Positions 37,342 through 45,652 of a stretch of DNA of 45,652 nt are shown here, piece after piece. The translations under genes and the position numbers were made by a program. The stretch is from an uncultured Eubacteriales bacterium. GTDB lineage: Bacteria > Bacillota > Clostridia > Oscillospirales > CAG-382. The notes beneath the pieces were generated by a model. It saw only the letters and a list, made by a program, of their open reading frames with translations, searched no databases and was not told the origin of the DNA. The stretch spans positions 1 to 45,652 of the forward strand of contig URJL01000015.1 in the NCBI GenBank assembly GCA_900548115.1, read 5' to 3'. Numbering within the stretch: the first letter of the stretch is position 1; each line of letters opens with the position of its first letter.

Positions 37342-39420
37342 TCAAAGAGGCATTCCGTTTTCCTCTGCCGAGAGACACAAAACCGAAAGTCCCGCCGTAT
37401 ACAGTTCTTTTTTCGTGCGAAGGTCGCTCAGCACCGCGTTATAAAGGATATTCCGACACGGGTATTCGGCATTGCGCCGCTTCTGCGCCATGACGGGAAA
37501 GGTATATCCGAGACGGTCGCACAGCGTTCCGCAGATTTCGCCGTCGCCCTTCTTCTCACACTTTCCGCCCGCACGGAAAACACAGCTTTCCAGCGTCATG
37601 AGCGGAAGCCTCCCGCGGGCATAAAAGCAATACTTTATACCTGCGCTTTTTCGAATGTCGCGCACGGCGGCAAGCTTGCATTCGGGTGAGAGAACGAGCG
37701 ACGAAAGTCCGAGACCTTCATAAAACGCCGCCGACTCCGAATTGGTGATATTCAGCCCCACGCCGCCGAACGGCAGAAGTCCCGCCCGCCGCGCAAGGGC
37801 GATGTGTCCTATGTTCGACACCTCGCAAAAGGACGCGCCGCACGTCTTTGCCGCCGACAGCTCCCCGAGCGCCGCCTCGACCTCGTCGGGCATGACGACG
37901 CGCGGGAACAGGATCCCGACCGTAATTTTTTCGGAAATTCGCGCAAGGCTCTCCCCCATCGTCCGAAACGCCGAGAGAGGAAAAACCACGCTTTCGATGT
38001 CGCGGTACGGGCGAAGTTTTTCTTCGAAATTGTCGCACGAGGCAAAATAGAGCCGAACCGACGGCGCGTTTTCGCTTTCCTCGCGGCGGCGGTAAGGGGG
38101 CGTACTTTTTTCCCGCGCGATCCTCCGGGTATCGGACAGCGCCGAAGCGAGCTTTTCGCACGCCTCGCGGCGCAGTTCGTTCAACAGTCCGCTCGGGACA
38201 AAGCAATTTTCGCCGAGCGAAGCGGCGATGTTTTCCCGCCGCAGCAAAAAGGGCGTTCCGCCCGTTTTTATAAGATTTTTCGCGACGCTTTCCTCGGTCG
38301 CGGGGGCTTTTTCGGCGGCGGAAAGAACGTCGTTCCCGCACACCTCGACCGCTGTTTCACAGCTTACAAGCGAAAGTCTCGGCTTTTCCCCGGCATAAAA
38401 ACGGTACGCCGCTCCGATCTCCTTTTTCGGCGGCGGAATTACGATATCTTTTTCCGCCCGCACGCTTTTTTCCTTGTCGCGCTCGCTCCGAACGCCGTAC
38501 ATCGCGCGGTTGTCGGAAAGGACTTTTCCCGTAAAATAGCCGTCGGTGAAGCCGCTTCGAGAAAAAAGGTCATAAAGAAAGCAAAGCTCGTCCTCGGTCG
38601 CGCCGCGCTCTTCGGTAAGAAGGGTCTTATAAAGCTTCGTTACACCGTAAACATAGGCGGGACTTTTCATGCGCCCCTCAAGCTTTAAAACCGAAACGCC
38701 GAGCGAAAAGACGTCTTTCATCGCCGACGCAAGGCACAGATCCTTAAGGCTCAGCGGATATCCGTGCCGTGATTTTCCCGACGCGCCCGCAAGGTCATAT
38801 TCCATGCGGCAGGGCTGGGCGCAAAGACCGCGGTTTCCGCTCCGCCCGCCGACGACGGAGGAAAAAAGACACTGCCCCGAATGGCAGACGCAAAGAGCGC
38901 CGTGCGCGAAGATCTCGGTCTCATACGGGGCGTCGTGCGCGATCTTTCGGATGTTTTCCGCCGAAAGCTCCCGCGCCAAAACGATGCGCGAAAAGCCCGC
39001 GTCGAAAAGCTCCTGCGCCCCCTCGCGGTTGTGACAGGCGCACTGGGTGCTTGCGTGAAGCTCAAGGCTCGGCATCTCGCGCCGAAGGGCGGACAAAAGC
39101 CCCATGTCCTGCACGATAAAGCAGTCCGCGCCGAGGTTTGCGGCATGCTCGACAAAATTGAGCGCGTCGGAAAGCTCGCGGTCGAAAAGGACGGTGTTGA
39201 CAGTAAGATTGCTTTTGACGCCGAAAATTTTGCAAAGGCGCAGCGCCTCGCGCAGTTCGTCGTCCGAAAAGTTTTTCGCTCCCTGTCTTGCGTGATAATT
39301 GCCCGCGCCGAAATAGATCTCGTCCGCTCCGCCGCAAAGCGCCGCCGAGAGCGCATCAAACGAGCCGGCAGGGGCAAGAAGGCGCGGACGGGTATATTGC
39401 TGCTTGTCCGCCACGGTCAC
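37342..39420 (-). CDS. U32 family peptidase, RlhA-like (DUF3656-containing)
   Basis: 692 residues from a GTG overlapping the zapA stop (GTGA). The N-terminal PRLLAPAGSFDALSAALCGG and the U32 signature EIFAHGALCVCHSGQCLFSS (169-188), then RGLCAQPCR, give the Cys residues thought to bind Fe-S. The C-terminal half has the DUF3656-type insertion and a second Cys set near VFRAGGKCEKKGDGEICG. E. coli RlhA of this architecture hydroxylates C2501 of 23S rRNA, so this protein is more likely an rRNA modification enzyme than a protease. Confidence 0.85.
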   Translation of the reverse strand: MTVADKQQYTRPRLLAPAGSFDALSAALCGGADEIYFGAGNYHARQGAKNFSDDELREALRLCKIFGVKSNLTVNTVLFDRELSDALNFVEHAANLGADCFIVQDMGLLSALRREMPSLELHASTQCACHNREGAQELFDAGFSRIVLARELSAENIRKIAHDAPYETEIFAHGALCVCHSGQCLFSSVVGGRSGNRGLCAQPCRMEYDLAGASGKSRHGYPLSLKDLCLASAMKDVFSLGVSVLKLEGRMKSPAYVYGVTKLYKTLLTEERGATEDELCFLYDLFSRSGFTDGYFTGKVLSDNRAMYGVRSERDKEKSVRAEKDIVIPPPKKEIGAAYRFYAGEKPRLSLVSCETAVEVCGNDVLSAAEKAPATEESVAKNLIKTGGTPFLLRRENIAASLGENCFVPSGLLNELRREACEKLASALSDTRRIAREKSTPPYRRREESENAPSVRLYFASCDNFEEKLRPYRDIESVVFPLSAFRTMGESLARISEKITVGILFPRVVMPDEVEAALGELSAAKTCGASFCEVSNIGHIALARRAGLLPFGGVGLNITNSESAAFYEGLGLSSLVLSPECKLAAVRDIRKSAGIKYCFYARGRLPLMTLESCVFRAGGKCEKKGDGEICGTLCDRLGYTFPVMAQKRRNAEYPCRNILYNAVLSDLRTKKELYTAGLSVLCLSAEENGMPL

Positions 39421-39701
39421 ACCTCAAAAAGCGAGGTCTGCTCCTTGTCGGGAAACAGAATTTCCTCGCAGTTTTTGCGGGGCTTTTCGGCGGGTGCGTT
39501 TTTTGCCCGCTCCTTTTCCAGCATATCCAAAAGCTCCATGCAGACATACAGCGCCGCCTTGTGGCTCGACGCGCCGCAAAGCTGTGCCTGTTCGAGCATT
39601 TCACAGACACGTTTTTCCAAGGAACGGATATACGCTTCTTCTTCATCCGAACGGATGCTGAAATACGATCCGCAAAGATTCAATGTGTAGGTGTGCATCA
39701 T
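39417..39701 (-). CDS. zapA: Cell division protein ZapA
   Basis: 94 residues. The N-terminal HTYTLNLCGSYFSIRSDEEE and coiled coil YIRSLEKRVCEMLEQAQLCG are those of ZapA, which bundles FtsZ. The C-terminal coiled coil reads YVCMELLDMLEKERAKN. ATGATG allows a start at 39701 or 39698. zapA next to a U32 peptidase gene is a common arrangement in Clostridia. Confidence 0.88.
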   Translation of the reverse strand: MMHTYTLNLCGSYFSIRSDEEEAYIRSLEKRVCEMLEQAQLCGASSHKAALYVCMELLDMLEKERAKNAPAEKPRKNCEEILFPDKEQTSLFEV

Positions 39702-39766
39702 GGCGGCACAAATTCCTTTCGCATGTTTGTTTTATCCGTAAAAACAGACCGGATACAAAAAAACTC

Positions 39767-39795
39767 TTGCAATACGGTTCCCCTTATATTATAAT
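39767..39795 (+). promoter_or_regulatory. Promoter of mreC
   Basis: TTGCAA (39767-39772), 17 bp, TATAAT (39790-39795). The leader to the TTG start is about 113 nt, AT-rich, and contains CGATTTTATCC twice (near 39869 and 39885). The region also serves the divergent zapA operon. Confidence 0.75.
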
Positions 39796-39915
39796 AGATT
39801 TCAGAGACAAAATAAATACCCTTTTTCGAATTTTGTCGATTTTTCCGCGTTTTTGCATTTGTTTTTTCGATTTTATCCTATTTTACCCGATTTTATCCGA
39901 AAGGAGGAGTTTTCT

Positions 39916-40755
39916 TTGCGTCTCGGCAAGATCCGTTCCCGTTTTTTTCTTACGACGCTGCTCATTTCGATCCTGCTTTCCGCCGTCTCGATCACGGTCT
40001 ATCACACCGACGCTCTCTCCTTTGTATTCGGTGCGGCGGGCATGATCGCGACGCCGTTTCAAAAAGCGGCGGAGTTCGTGACCGATTCGGTCTCCTCCCT
40101 TTCCGCCCATTTTGCCGACATCGACCGTCTGCAAAAGGAAAATGAGCGGCTGAAGGAGGAAAACGCCCGTCTTCTTTCGGAAAACCGCGAAAGCCTTGTT
40201 ATCAAAGAAGAAAACACATGGCTGAAGCAGTTTTTGGATTTGAAGACCGAGCGCACCGAGCTTTCGTTTGTCAACGCCAAAATCGTCGCGCGCGACGTCG
40301 GGTATATCTGCACCTTTACGCTGGATAAGGGCAGCTTTCACGGGCTTGCGGTCAATATGCCCGTCATCACCGAAAACGGTCTTCTGGGCATCGTCACCGA
40401 GGTCGGTCCGAACACGGCGCGGGGCATTTCGATTCTGAACCACAACGTGCGCGTCGGCGTTTATATGGAGCGGACCATGACCTCCGCCGTTTTGTCGGGC
40501 TCTTTTACCCTTTACGAAAGCGGACTTTGCAAGGTAATCAATCTCCCCGCCGACGCGGATGTTTTGGTCGGCGACCTTGTGTACACCTCGGGCTACGGCA
40601 GTCTTTATCCGAAGGATATCGTGGTCGGAACGGTGGTCAGCATCGAACCCGATCCCGAAAATTACACCATCTCCGCCATCGTTCAGCCGTCGGCGGACAT
40701 GAGTCTTTCGGATTATGTGATGGTCATCACCGACAGTACGAGCGTTTACGAATGA
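39916..40755 (+). CDS. mreC: Rod shape-determining protein MreC
   Basis: 279 residues from a TTG at 39916 with GAAAGGAGG upstream; the ATG at 39853 has none. A membrane helix (FFLTTLLISILLSAVSITVY) is followed by a coiled coil (IDRLQKENERLKEENARLLS) and the periplasmic-type beta domain with GLLGIVTEVGPNTARGISIL and VLVGDLVYTSGYGSLYPKDI. MreC links the cytoskeleton to the elongasome outside the membrane. No mreB or mreD is adjacent. Confidence 0.92.
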   Translation: MRLGKIRSRFFLTTLLISILLSAVSITVYHTDALSFVFGAAGMIATPFQKAAEFVTDSVSSLSAHFADIDRLQKENERLKEENARLLSENRESLVIKEENTWLKQFLDLKTERTELSFVNAKIVARDVGYICTFTLDKGSFHGLAVNMPVITENGLLGIVTEVGPNTARGISILNHNVRVGVYMERTMTSAVLSGSFTLYESGLCKVINLPADADVLVGDLVYTSGYGSLYPKDIVVGTVVSIEPDPENYTISAIVQPSADMSLSDYVMVITDSTSVYE

Positions 40756-40758
40756 CAC

Positions 40759-40790
40759 GCGGGGGCAAAGCGTCCCCGCTCTTTCACTTT
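40759..40790 (+). terminator. Terminator-like hairpin after mreC
   Basis: GCGGGG and CCCCGC arms around GCAAAGCGT are followed by TCTTTCACTTTTT, a broken T run, 4 nt past the mreC stop. It may be a partial terminator before mnmE. Confidence 0.6.
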
Positions 40791-40836
40791 TTACCGTTTC
40801 TTTTACTTTTTCTTTCACTGTTCGGAAAGGAGCTTT

Positions 40837-42234
40837 ATGGCATCTTTGTTTTCCAATACCGTTGCCGCGCTTTCAACCGCGCCGGGCAAGGCGGGAATCG
40901 CTGTTATCCGCGTGTCGGGCATCGATTGCTTTTCGATCGTCTCGAAGGTATTTTTTCCCCGATCGGGGAAAAAAATCACCGATTATAAAGGGGCAAGCGC
41001 GGTCTTCGGCGATTTTATTTATGAAAACGAGGCGCTGGACAACGGACTTTGCACCGTTTTTTACGCGCCGCATTCCTACACGGGCGAAGACACCGCCGAG
41101 CTTTCCTGCCACGGAAGCGAACTCGGCGTATCGCTCATTCTCTCGGCTCTTTTCGCCGCGGGCGCCGTTCCCGCAGGTCCCGGCGAATTTACCCGCCGCG
41201 CCTTTCTGAACGGGAAGTTAACCCTTTCGCAAGCCGAGGCGGTGGGCGATCTCATCGACGCGGACAATACGGCGGCGCTGCGCCTTTCGAACGCAAAGGT
41301 CGCGGGAAAGCTGTCGGAGGCGCTTTCCGCTTTGTCGGACGAGATCACGAATATTCTGGCATCGGTCTATGCCGTGATCGATTATCCCGACGAAGATCTT
41401 GCCGAGCTTTCGGGCGAGGAAATGAAAGAACGTCTTTCGGCGGTTCTTTCCCGCCTTGAAAAGCTCTGCGCAAGCTACAACGGCGGACGCGCCGTCACGG
41501 GGGGCATTCCGACGGCAATCGTCGGGCTTCCGAACAGCGGCAAATCCTCTCTTTTAAATCTTTTGACCGAGTCCGACCGCGCCATCGTCACCGACATTGC
41601 CGGCACGACGCGCGACGTCATTACCGAAAAAGCGCACCTCGGGAACATCACGCTTTTGCTTTCGGACACGGCAGGTATCCGCAAAACCGACGACGCGGTC
41701 GAAAAGATCGGCGTGGAGCGCGCCAAGCGCACCCTTTCGGACGCGGAGCTGATCTTCGCCGTTTTGGACGGGACAACGCCTTTTTCGGACGGGGAACGTG
41801 CGCTGTGCGAAGCGCTCCGTCTCGAGACGGGAAAGAATATTCTGTATTTTCTCAACAAAAGCGACAAAGGGATTCTGCCCGAGAAGAAAAGCGACCTTGC
41901 CGCCGTTTTGCCGGCGGGAACGGAAATTCTTTCTTTTTCCGCCAAATTCGGAGACGGAAGGGACGCGCTTCTTTCGCGTCTTTCGGCGCTTTATCCCGTC
42001 GGCGACCGCGAAATACGCGAGGGAAAAATCGTCACGGGTGCGCGGATGTACGCGGCGCTCTGCGGAGCGAAAACGTGCGTTTCCGACGCTCTCGACACCC
42101 TTTTTGCCTACACGCCCGACCTTGCGGGGACCGATCTTGAGCGCGCCCTTTCGTTCCTGTCGGAAGCCGACGGACGAAGCGTCACACAAGAGATCGTCGA
42201 TCGGATCTTCGCAAAATTCTGCGTGGGAAAATGA
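40837..42234 (+). CDS. mnmE: tRNA modification GTPase MnmE
   Basis: 465 residues, full length. N-terminal folate-binding domain with GPGEFTRRAFLNGKL; G domain with G1 GLPNSGKS (230-237), G2 AGTTRD (255-260), G3 DTAG (277-280) and NKSD; the C-terminus ends in CVGK, the usual CxGK. With MnmG it makes the (c)mnm5 group on U34 of some tRNAs. GGAAAGGAG precedes the ATG. mnmG is not in the window. Confidence 0.96.
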   Translation: MASLFSNTVAALSTAPGKAGIAVIRVSGIDCFSIVSKVFFPRSGKKITDYKGASAVFGDFIYENEALDNGLCTVFYAPHSYTGEDTAELSCHGSELGVSLILSALFAAGAVPAGPGEFTRRAFLNGKLTLSQAEAVGDLIDADNTAALRLSNAKVAGKLSEALSALSDEITNILASVYAVIDYPDEDLAELSGEEMKERLSAVLSRLEKLCASYNGGRAVTGGIPTAIVGLPNSGKSSLLNLLTESDRAIVTDIAGTTRDVITEKAHLGNITLLLSDTAGIRKTDDAVEKIGVERAKRTLSDAELIFAVLDGTTPFSDGERALCEALRLETGKNILYFLNKSDKGILPEKKSDLAAVLPAGTEILSFSAKFGDGRDALLSRLSALYPVGDREIREGKIVTGARMYAALCGAKTCVSDALDTLFAYTPDLAGTDLERALSFLSEADGRSVTQEIVDRIFAKFCVGK

Positions 42235-42256
42235 CCGTTTTTACGGATAAGCATAT

Positions 42257-42286
42257 AAAAAAGCGAGCCTTTCGGCTCGCTTTTTT
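42257..42286. terminator. Bidirectional terminator between mnmE and the glycosidase gene
   Basis: AAAAAAGCGAGCC-TTTC-GGCTCGCTTTTTT: a perfect stem with T runs on both strands serving two convergent genes. Confidence 0.95.
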
Positions 42287-42305
42287 CGATACGGGACAGT
42301 TTTTC

Positions 42306-44042
42306 TCATCCCCTCAGATAAACGTAATTCAGTCTTCCGCGCGGCGCGGCGTCTCCGTTGACATAAAAGTCCATAACGTCGTCCTCCATGCGGTTATCCG
42401 CCCATTTGAATTCGATCGAATAGGCATCGGCATGAACCCCGAGCCGCTTTTTCGGAATTTGCAAATGCAGGCGGTCTTTTCCGACAAAGCAGGGCACGGA
42501 GCACAGCTTCTCCCACCGATACGCGCCGTTTTCGGCGCAGGCAAGCAAGGTCGCTTTTCCGTCTTTGCCGATCGAGATCATGCGGTCGTATTCGCACCAC
42601 CGCGCCGCATTTTCGTTTTGTCCGTTTAAAAACAGAAGGATCGGCTTGTCGTCGGGCGCAAAAGTGATCGCCTTTTCAAACCGAGCGTAAAAGTACAGAT
42701 TTTCGTCGTCGGAGGCGACCTTGAGACACGAAAATTCGTTTCGCCCTGTATGGTTTTCGTACCGTCCGATCGCGTCGTAAGCGCGAAAAGAACGCGGAAA
42801 AACATCGCCCGTGTATTCGCGATAGGCAACGCCCGTTCCGTCCCACTGCGAAAAATCGGAATCGATCCGCACGCTTTTCGATTCCGTGTCGCGCGTCGGC
42901 TTTTCCATGCCCTTAAAACGGCGCACAAACGAGATCAGGTGCATGTAATAAGCGTCGCCATAGCCGCCCTTCATCGGTTCGAGGTCGCGGCTGTATTCTT
43001 CGTTGAATTCGTCCTGCAGGCGGATCGGGTAGTCGTCCATGCTATACAGCGTGTTGGTCTCTTTGGTCAAAAACGGTACGAGCCATTCGTTCCACTGCGT
43101 CACAAAGGCGACCGACGCTTCGCTTTTCAGCGCGATCTGCGCCTGTTCTTCAAATTGGAAGCCGTAGTGGGAGGCATTTTCGCGCGTATCCTTTTTCCCG
43201 TCGTGCCATGAGCGCCCGATCATCGGAACACCGTAAGCGGCGTCGCCCATTCCGCGGCTCGGACCGTAATCCTTGTCGGTCCCGTAAGCAACGCGGCAAA
43301 CGCTGACCGCGATCTCCTCGGGAACGCCGTTTTCGTCGACCGACACCTTCTGTTCGGTGCCCCACGCCCAGGTGTTGGGTGCTTTCGGAACGCCCCATGT
43401 CGGGCTTCGCCACGTAAAAAAGTCGCGAACCTCGTCGGGAAGCGAACGTATGGAGTGGCAGATCATAAGGGGTTTGCCCTTCCAGTAAAAATACAGCTCG
43501 GGATAAAGCCGCGGCTCGTACAGCTGTTCCCACAGATCCATCAAATTTCCCGTTCCGCAGCCGCGTATGCCGGGGGCAGTGTAAAAGCAGACTTTCGGCG
43601 CGCGAAAGCCTTTATTGTTGTATTCGCGTAAAATTTCAAACAAGGCAAGATAGGATTTTCGATAGGTAAAACCGTTGGTAACGTCGAAAAACAAAACGTC
43701 GATCCCCGCGTCGATGAACATTTGCACATGGCGTCGCAAAACCCACGGATCGCACGACAGATAATACCCGAAAAGAGGCTCTCCCCAGTGCAGCATGGGT
43801 GTGTGCTCGGGCGACGGCCAAACGGGGCTTTCGGGGTGATACATGGCATCGGGCTGTTTTTCCAAAATTTTCGTCACGTCATACGGTCCCTGTGTACCGT
43901 GATAGCCATGCCACAAATAATAAAACAGCCCTACGATCTTGTCTTTCTTTACATCTCCGACTTCTTCATAAGTCGGAAGAGCCCGCCCGAGATGGTCTTT
44001 CGCGGACAGATTGGATAAATTGGCAAACCGAATGTCTTCCAT
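42306..44042 (-). CDS. Predicted glycoside hydrolase, GH71/GH99-like with CBM9-like C-terminus
   Basis: 578 residues from the ATG at 44042 (GGGGGAA upstream). No signal peptide. The barrel starts KIVGLFYYLWHGYHGTQGPY and continues WGEPLFGYYLSCDPWVLRRH and MFIDAGIDVLFFDVTNGFTY, a layout seen in GH99/GH71-like and WbsX-like (beta/alpha)8 proteins. From about residue 390 a beta-sandwich (SVRIDSDFSQWDGTGVAYRE) resembles CBM9/DOMON sugar-binding domains. Probably cytoplasmic and acting on imported glycan; substrate unknown. It is divergent from an AraC gene that likely controls it. Confidence 0.72.
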   Translation of the reverse strand: MEDIRFANLSNLSAKDHLGRALPTYEEVGDVKKDKIVGLFYYLWHGYHGTQGPYDVTKILEKQPDAMYHPESPVWPSPEHTPMLHWGEPLFGYYLSCDPWVLRRHVQMFIDAGIDVLFFDVTNGFTYRKSYLALFEILREYNNKGFRAPKVCFYTAPGIRGCGTGNLMDLWEQLYEPRLYPELYFYWKGKPLMICHSIRSLPDEVRDFFTWRSPTWGVPKAPNTWAWGTEQKVSVDENGVPEEIAVSVCRVAYGTDKDYGPSRGMGDAAYGVPMIGRSWHDGKKDTRENASHYGFQFEEQAQIALKSEASVAFVTQWNEWLVPFLTKETNTLYSMDDYPIRLQDEFNEEYSRDLEPMKGGYGDAYYMHLISFVRRFKGMEKPTRDTESKSVRIDSDFSQWDGTGVAYREYTGDVFPRSFRAYDAIGRYENHTGRNEFSCLKVASDDENLYFYARFEKAITFAPDDKPILLFLNGQNENAARWCEYDRMISIGKDGKATLLACAENGAYRWEKLCSVPCFVGKDRLHLQIPKKRLGVHADAYSIEFKWADNRMEDDVMDFYVNGDAAPRGRLNYVYLRG

Positions 44043-44085
44043 TGCAATTCCCCCTGAATTTTCTTTTTTCGGAAACGATCTTTCC

Positions 44086-44114
44086 TTGATTTCATTATAA
44101 ACCTGTGTTATACT
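44086..44114 (+). promoter_or_regulatory. AraC promoter within the shared divergent region
   Basis: TTGATT (44086-44091), 17 bp, TATACT (44109-44114). A TATAAT on the minus strand (44099-44094) lies inside this spacer and probably serves the glycosidase gene with a weak -35 box. The overlap of both promoters would let one regulator control both. Confidence 0.65.
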
Positions 44115-44157
44115 GAAAAAAAGCACTTTTTCTTCCGAAAAAGGGGGTTTATTTTCT

Positions 44158-45027
44158 GTGGAGAATCGATATACCGTCGCGGATTATCTGAAGCGCGAGG
44201 CTTTTTCGCTCGGGATTTCGAGAAACACCTCCGACGTGCCGCCGCACCGTCATGAATTTATTGAGCTGATCTACCTTTGGAAAGGCTCCGCCGAGCATTT
44301 TTCCGAATGCAGAACCGATCGCCTGACCGAGGGCGACTATCTTTTCGTCGATTGCGAAAAACTCCACCATTTCACCGAAAAAAGCGAGGATTTCTGCCTT
44401 TTACAGTGTCTTTTCGTTCCGCGTTTTGTCGATTCGTCCTTAAAAAACTGCCGCGCGGTCTCCGATATTTTAAAAAGTCCGTCGGTCGGTTTGTATGCGG
44501 CGGATTATGCGGGAAATATTTTTCACGACCGTGACAGCCTCGTGCGGCGCGAATTCGAGTGCATGTTTGAGGAATTTTCTTCTTGTCGGGCGGGATATAA
44601 GAACATGATCCGATGCTGTCTTTTGAAAATTCTTCTTCATTCGGCACGGAGACTGGAGACCGATCTGTACGGCGGCGATCCGATCCTTGCGCATATTTTG
44701 GAGCATACGGGCGAACACCTCGACCGAAACGATAATCTGACGGTTCTTTCCGAACAGCTTCATTATTCTCCGTCACGTCTCAGCACGCTCTTTAAGCGAG
44801 GAACGGGCATTACCTATACCGAGTATCTGCGCAGGCTTCGCATCGGCGAAAGTACGCGCCTTTTGACTGACACGGTGCTTTCGGTCGAAAAAATCGCCGA
44901 GTCGGTCGGATATTCCGATGTGCGGGCGTACCGAAAATATTTCAAAGGCGAAACGGGGATTTCGCCGCTGCAATACCGTATTCGGGAGCGGAAAAAGGGA
45001 AAGACCGTTTCAAATCACATAAAGTAA
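44158..45027 (+). CDS. AraC family regulator with cupin-type sensor
   Basis: 289 residues from a GTG. N-terminal cupin-like domain (about 20-110, DVPPHRHEFIELIYLWKGSA and LTEGDYLFVDCEKLHHF); C-terminal double HTH (about 185-280) with LSEQLHYSPSRLSTLFKRGT and KIAESVGYSDVRAYRKYFKG. Typical sugar-responsive activator. Its last five codons (SNHIK) fall within the dispersed repeat that begins near 44994, so the repeat supplies the C-terminus and stop. Confidence 0.9.
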   Translation: MENRYTVADYLKREAFSLGISRNTSDVPPHRHEFIELIYLWKGSAEHFSECRTDRLTEGDYLFVDCEKLHHFTEKSEDFCLLQCLFVPRFVDSSLKNCRAVSDILKSPSVGLYAADYAGNIFHDRDSLVRREFECMFEEFSSCRAGYKNMIRCCLLKILLHSARRLETDLYGGDPILAHILEHTGEHLDRNDNLTVLSEQLHYSPSRLSTLFKRGTGITYTEYLRRLRIGESTRLLTDTVLSVEKIAESVGYSDVRAYRKYFKGETGISPLQYRIRERKKGKTVSNHIK

Positions 45028-45289
45028 GGGCGACCATCGGTCGCCCCGCCGAATTATTACCGATGCGGCGTCGAGCGTATTCAAGCCTTCCTTCCTCGGA
45101 AAGCATATCGGTTATGTACGGCAGCCGCACTTTCGTGTCCTTACAAACCGTTTCTGCACTTCGTGCAGAGTTCCTTTTTCTTTTGTTTTCGAAAGAAAAA
45201 GGAGCCAAAAAGAAAGGGAATTTAAGGGCTTTCGCCCTTAAAAATCCCCTGATTGTACAGAGCTGTTACGCTCAATCAAAAACGGCATG
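44994..45289 (+). repeat. Dispersed hairpin-rich repeat, copy 1
   Basis: Shares long blocks with copy 2, such as TTTCAAATCACATAAAG, CCGAATTATTACCGATGC, CACTTTCGTGTCCTTACAAA and the last ~50 bp. Hairpins: GGGCGACC/GGTCGCCC, CTGCAC-TTC-GTGCAG, CCTTTTTCTTT/AAAGAAAAAGG and AAGGGC/GCCCTT. Open frames in it are short and unsupported. The stretch 45028-45344 holds no gene that I can support. Confidence 0.88.
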
Positions 45290-45344
45290 TTTGCCTTTGC
45301 CGCAATTACAGGTCGCGCTTCGCGCGATGAAATTGTACGAAGCG

Positions 45345-45652
45345 GGAAAAGGTAAAACCCATTTCAAATCACATAAAGCAGGAGCGACAATCGGTCGCCC
45401 GCCGAATTATTACCGATGCGCCGTCGAGCGTATTCAAGCCTTTCTCAGCGAGAAGCGCGTCGGAGACAGGCGCGAACACACTTTCAGTGGCATAACGCAC
45501 TTTCGTGTCCTTACAAATTGTTTTTTCCCTTCGGGCGGAGTATCTTTCTTTTCTTCCGAAAAGAAAGATACCAAAGAAAAGCGATTTAAGGGCTGCACCC
45601 TTAAAAATCCCCTGATTGTACAGAGCTGTTACGCTCAATCAAAAACGGCATG
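45345..45652 (+). repeat. Dispersed hairpin-rich repeat, copy 2 (cut at the window edge)
   Basis: Aligns with copy 1 over its whole length with a variable middle part (near 45440-45500). The hairpin near 45540-45575 has arms TATCTTTCTTTTC and GAAAAGAAAGATA, unlike copy 1 in sequence but conserved as a stem. It ends with the same bases as copy 1 and probably continues beyond the window. No gene is supported in 45345-45652. Confidence 0.88.

Noticed and set aside
45369..45638. 89-residue minus-strand frame starting MSVTALYNQGIFKG
   Set aside because: It lies entirely in the dispersed repeat, crosses its hairpins and is not conserved as a frame between the two copies.

Overview
The window looks like chromosomal DNA of a low-to-mid GC Firmicute of the class Clostridia, probably a gut anaerobe. 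The basis is the zapA / U32 peptidase / dusB operon, mreC and mnmE, strong AAAGGAGG ribosome sites, GTG and TTG starts, and sigma-A promoters of the TTGACA-17-TATAAT type. No 16S gene is present, so family-level placement is inference.

About three quarters of the window (1 to about 34018) is a prophage of the long-tailed, tape-measure-bearing type. It is cut at the left edge, so the lysis genes and one attachment end are missing. Reading leftward from about 29 kb on the minus strand: early regulators and an antirepressor (29.0-26.1 kb); a YneA-like LysM protein and a recombination/replication block with a Rad50-like ATPase, an Fe-S PD-(D/E)XK nuclease, SSB, an ERCC4 nuclease and a DnaD-like initiator carrying iterons (25.9-21.1 kb); an AT-rich island of small Cys-rich proteins and a lipoprotein (20.4-17.9 kb); a sigma-region-4-like late regulator followed by a candidate late promoter and terminator (17.9-17.4 kb); then the late operon: terS, terL, portal, minor capsid 2, scaffold, P22-type coat, connectors, major tail, Gp15, tape measure, Dit, Gp37-like and baseplate/fibre proteins (17.3 kb to the left edge). 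The virion gene order is that of Listeria A118-like phages.

The lysogeny region (29.0-34.0 kb) is the most unusual part. Two consecutive modules, 29226-29865 and 29882-30520, have the same plan: a plus-strand XRE repressor, a minus-strand micro-ORF for a small membrane protein, two facing consensus promoters, and operators inside the spacer of the minus promoter. Leader and promoter sequences are nearly the same in both copies, but the operator sequence differs (TCTCGAA/TTCGAGA versus ACTAGT). This looks like a duplicated immunity switch that has diverged in specificity. A third consensus promoter at 29038 is antisense to a further 27-residue membrane ORF, as in type I toxin-antitoxin loci. 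ImmA/IrrE peptidase, a DUF4041/GIY-YIG-type protein and a large serine integrase follow.

The host side (34.0-45.7 kb) holds a four-helix-bundle (S23) cassette with inverted repeats, tRNA-Leu(UAG), a TetR gene with a palindromic operator and a candidate structured leader RNA, a decayed tyrosine recombinase, dusB, a U32/RlhA-like peptidase, zapA, mreC, mnmE, a GH71/GH99-like glycosidase divergent from an AraC regulator, and two copies of a dispersed hairpin-rich repeat whose stems co-vary.
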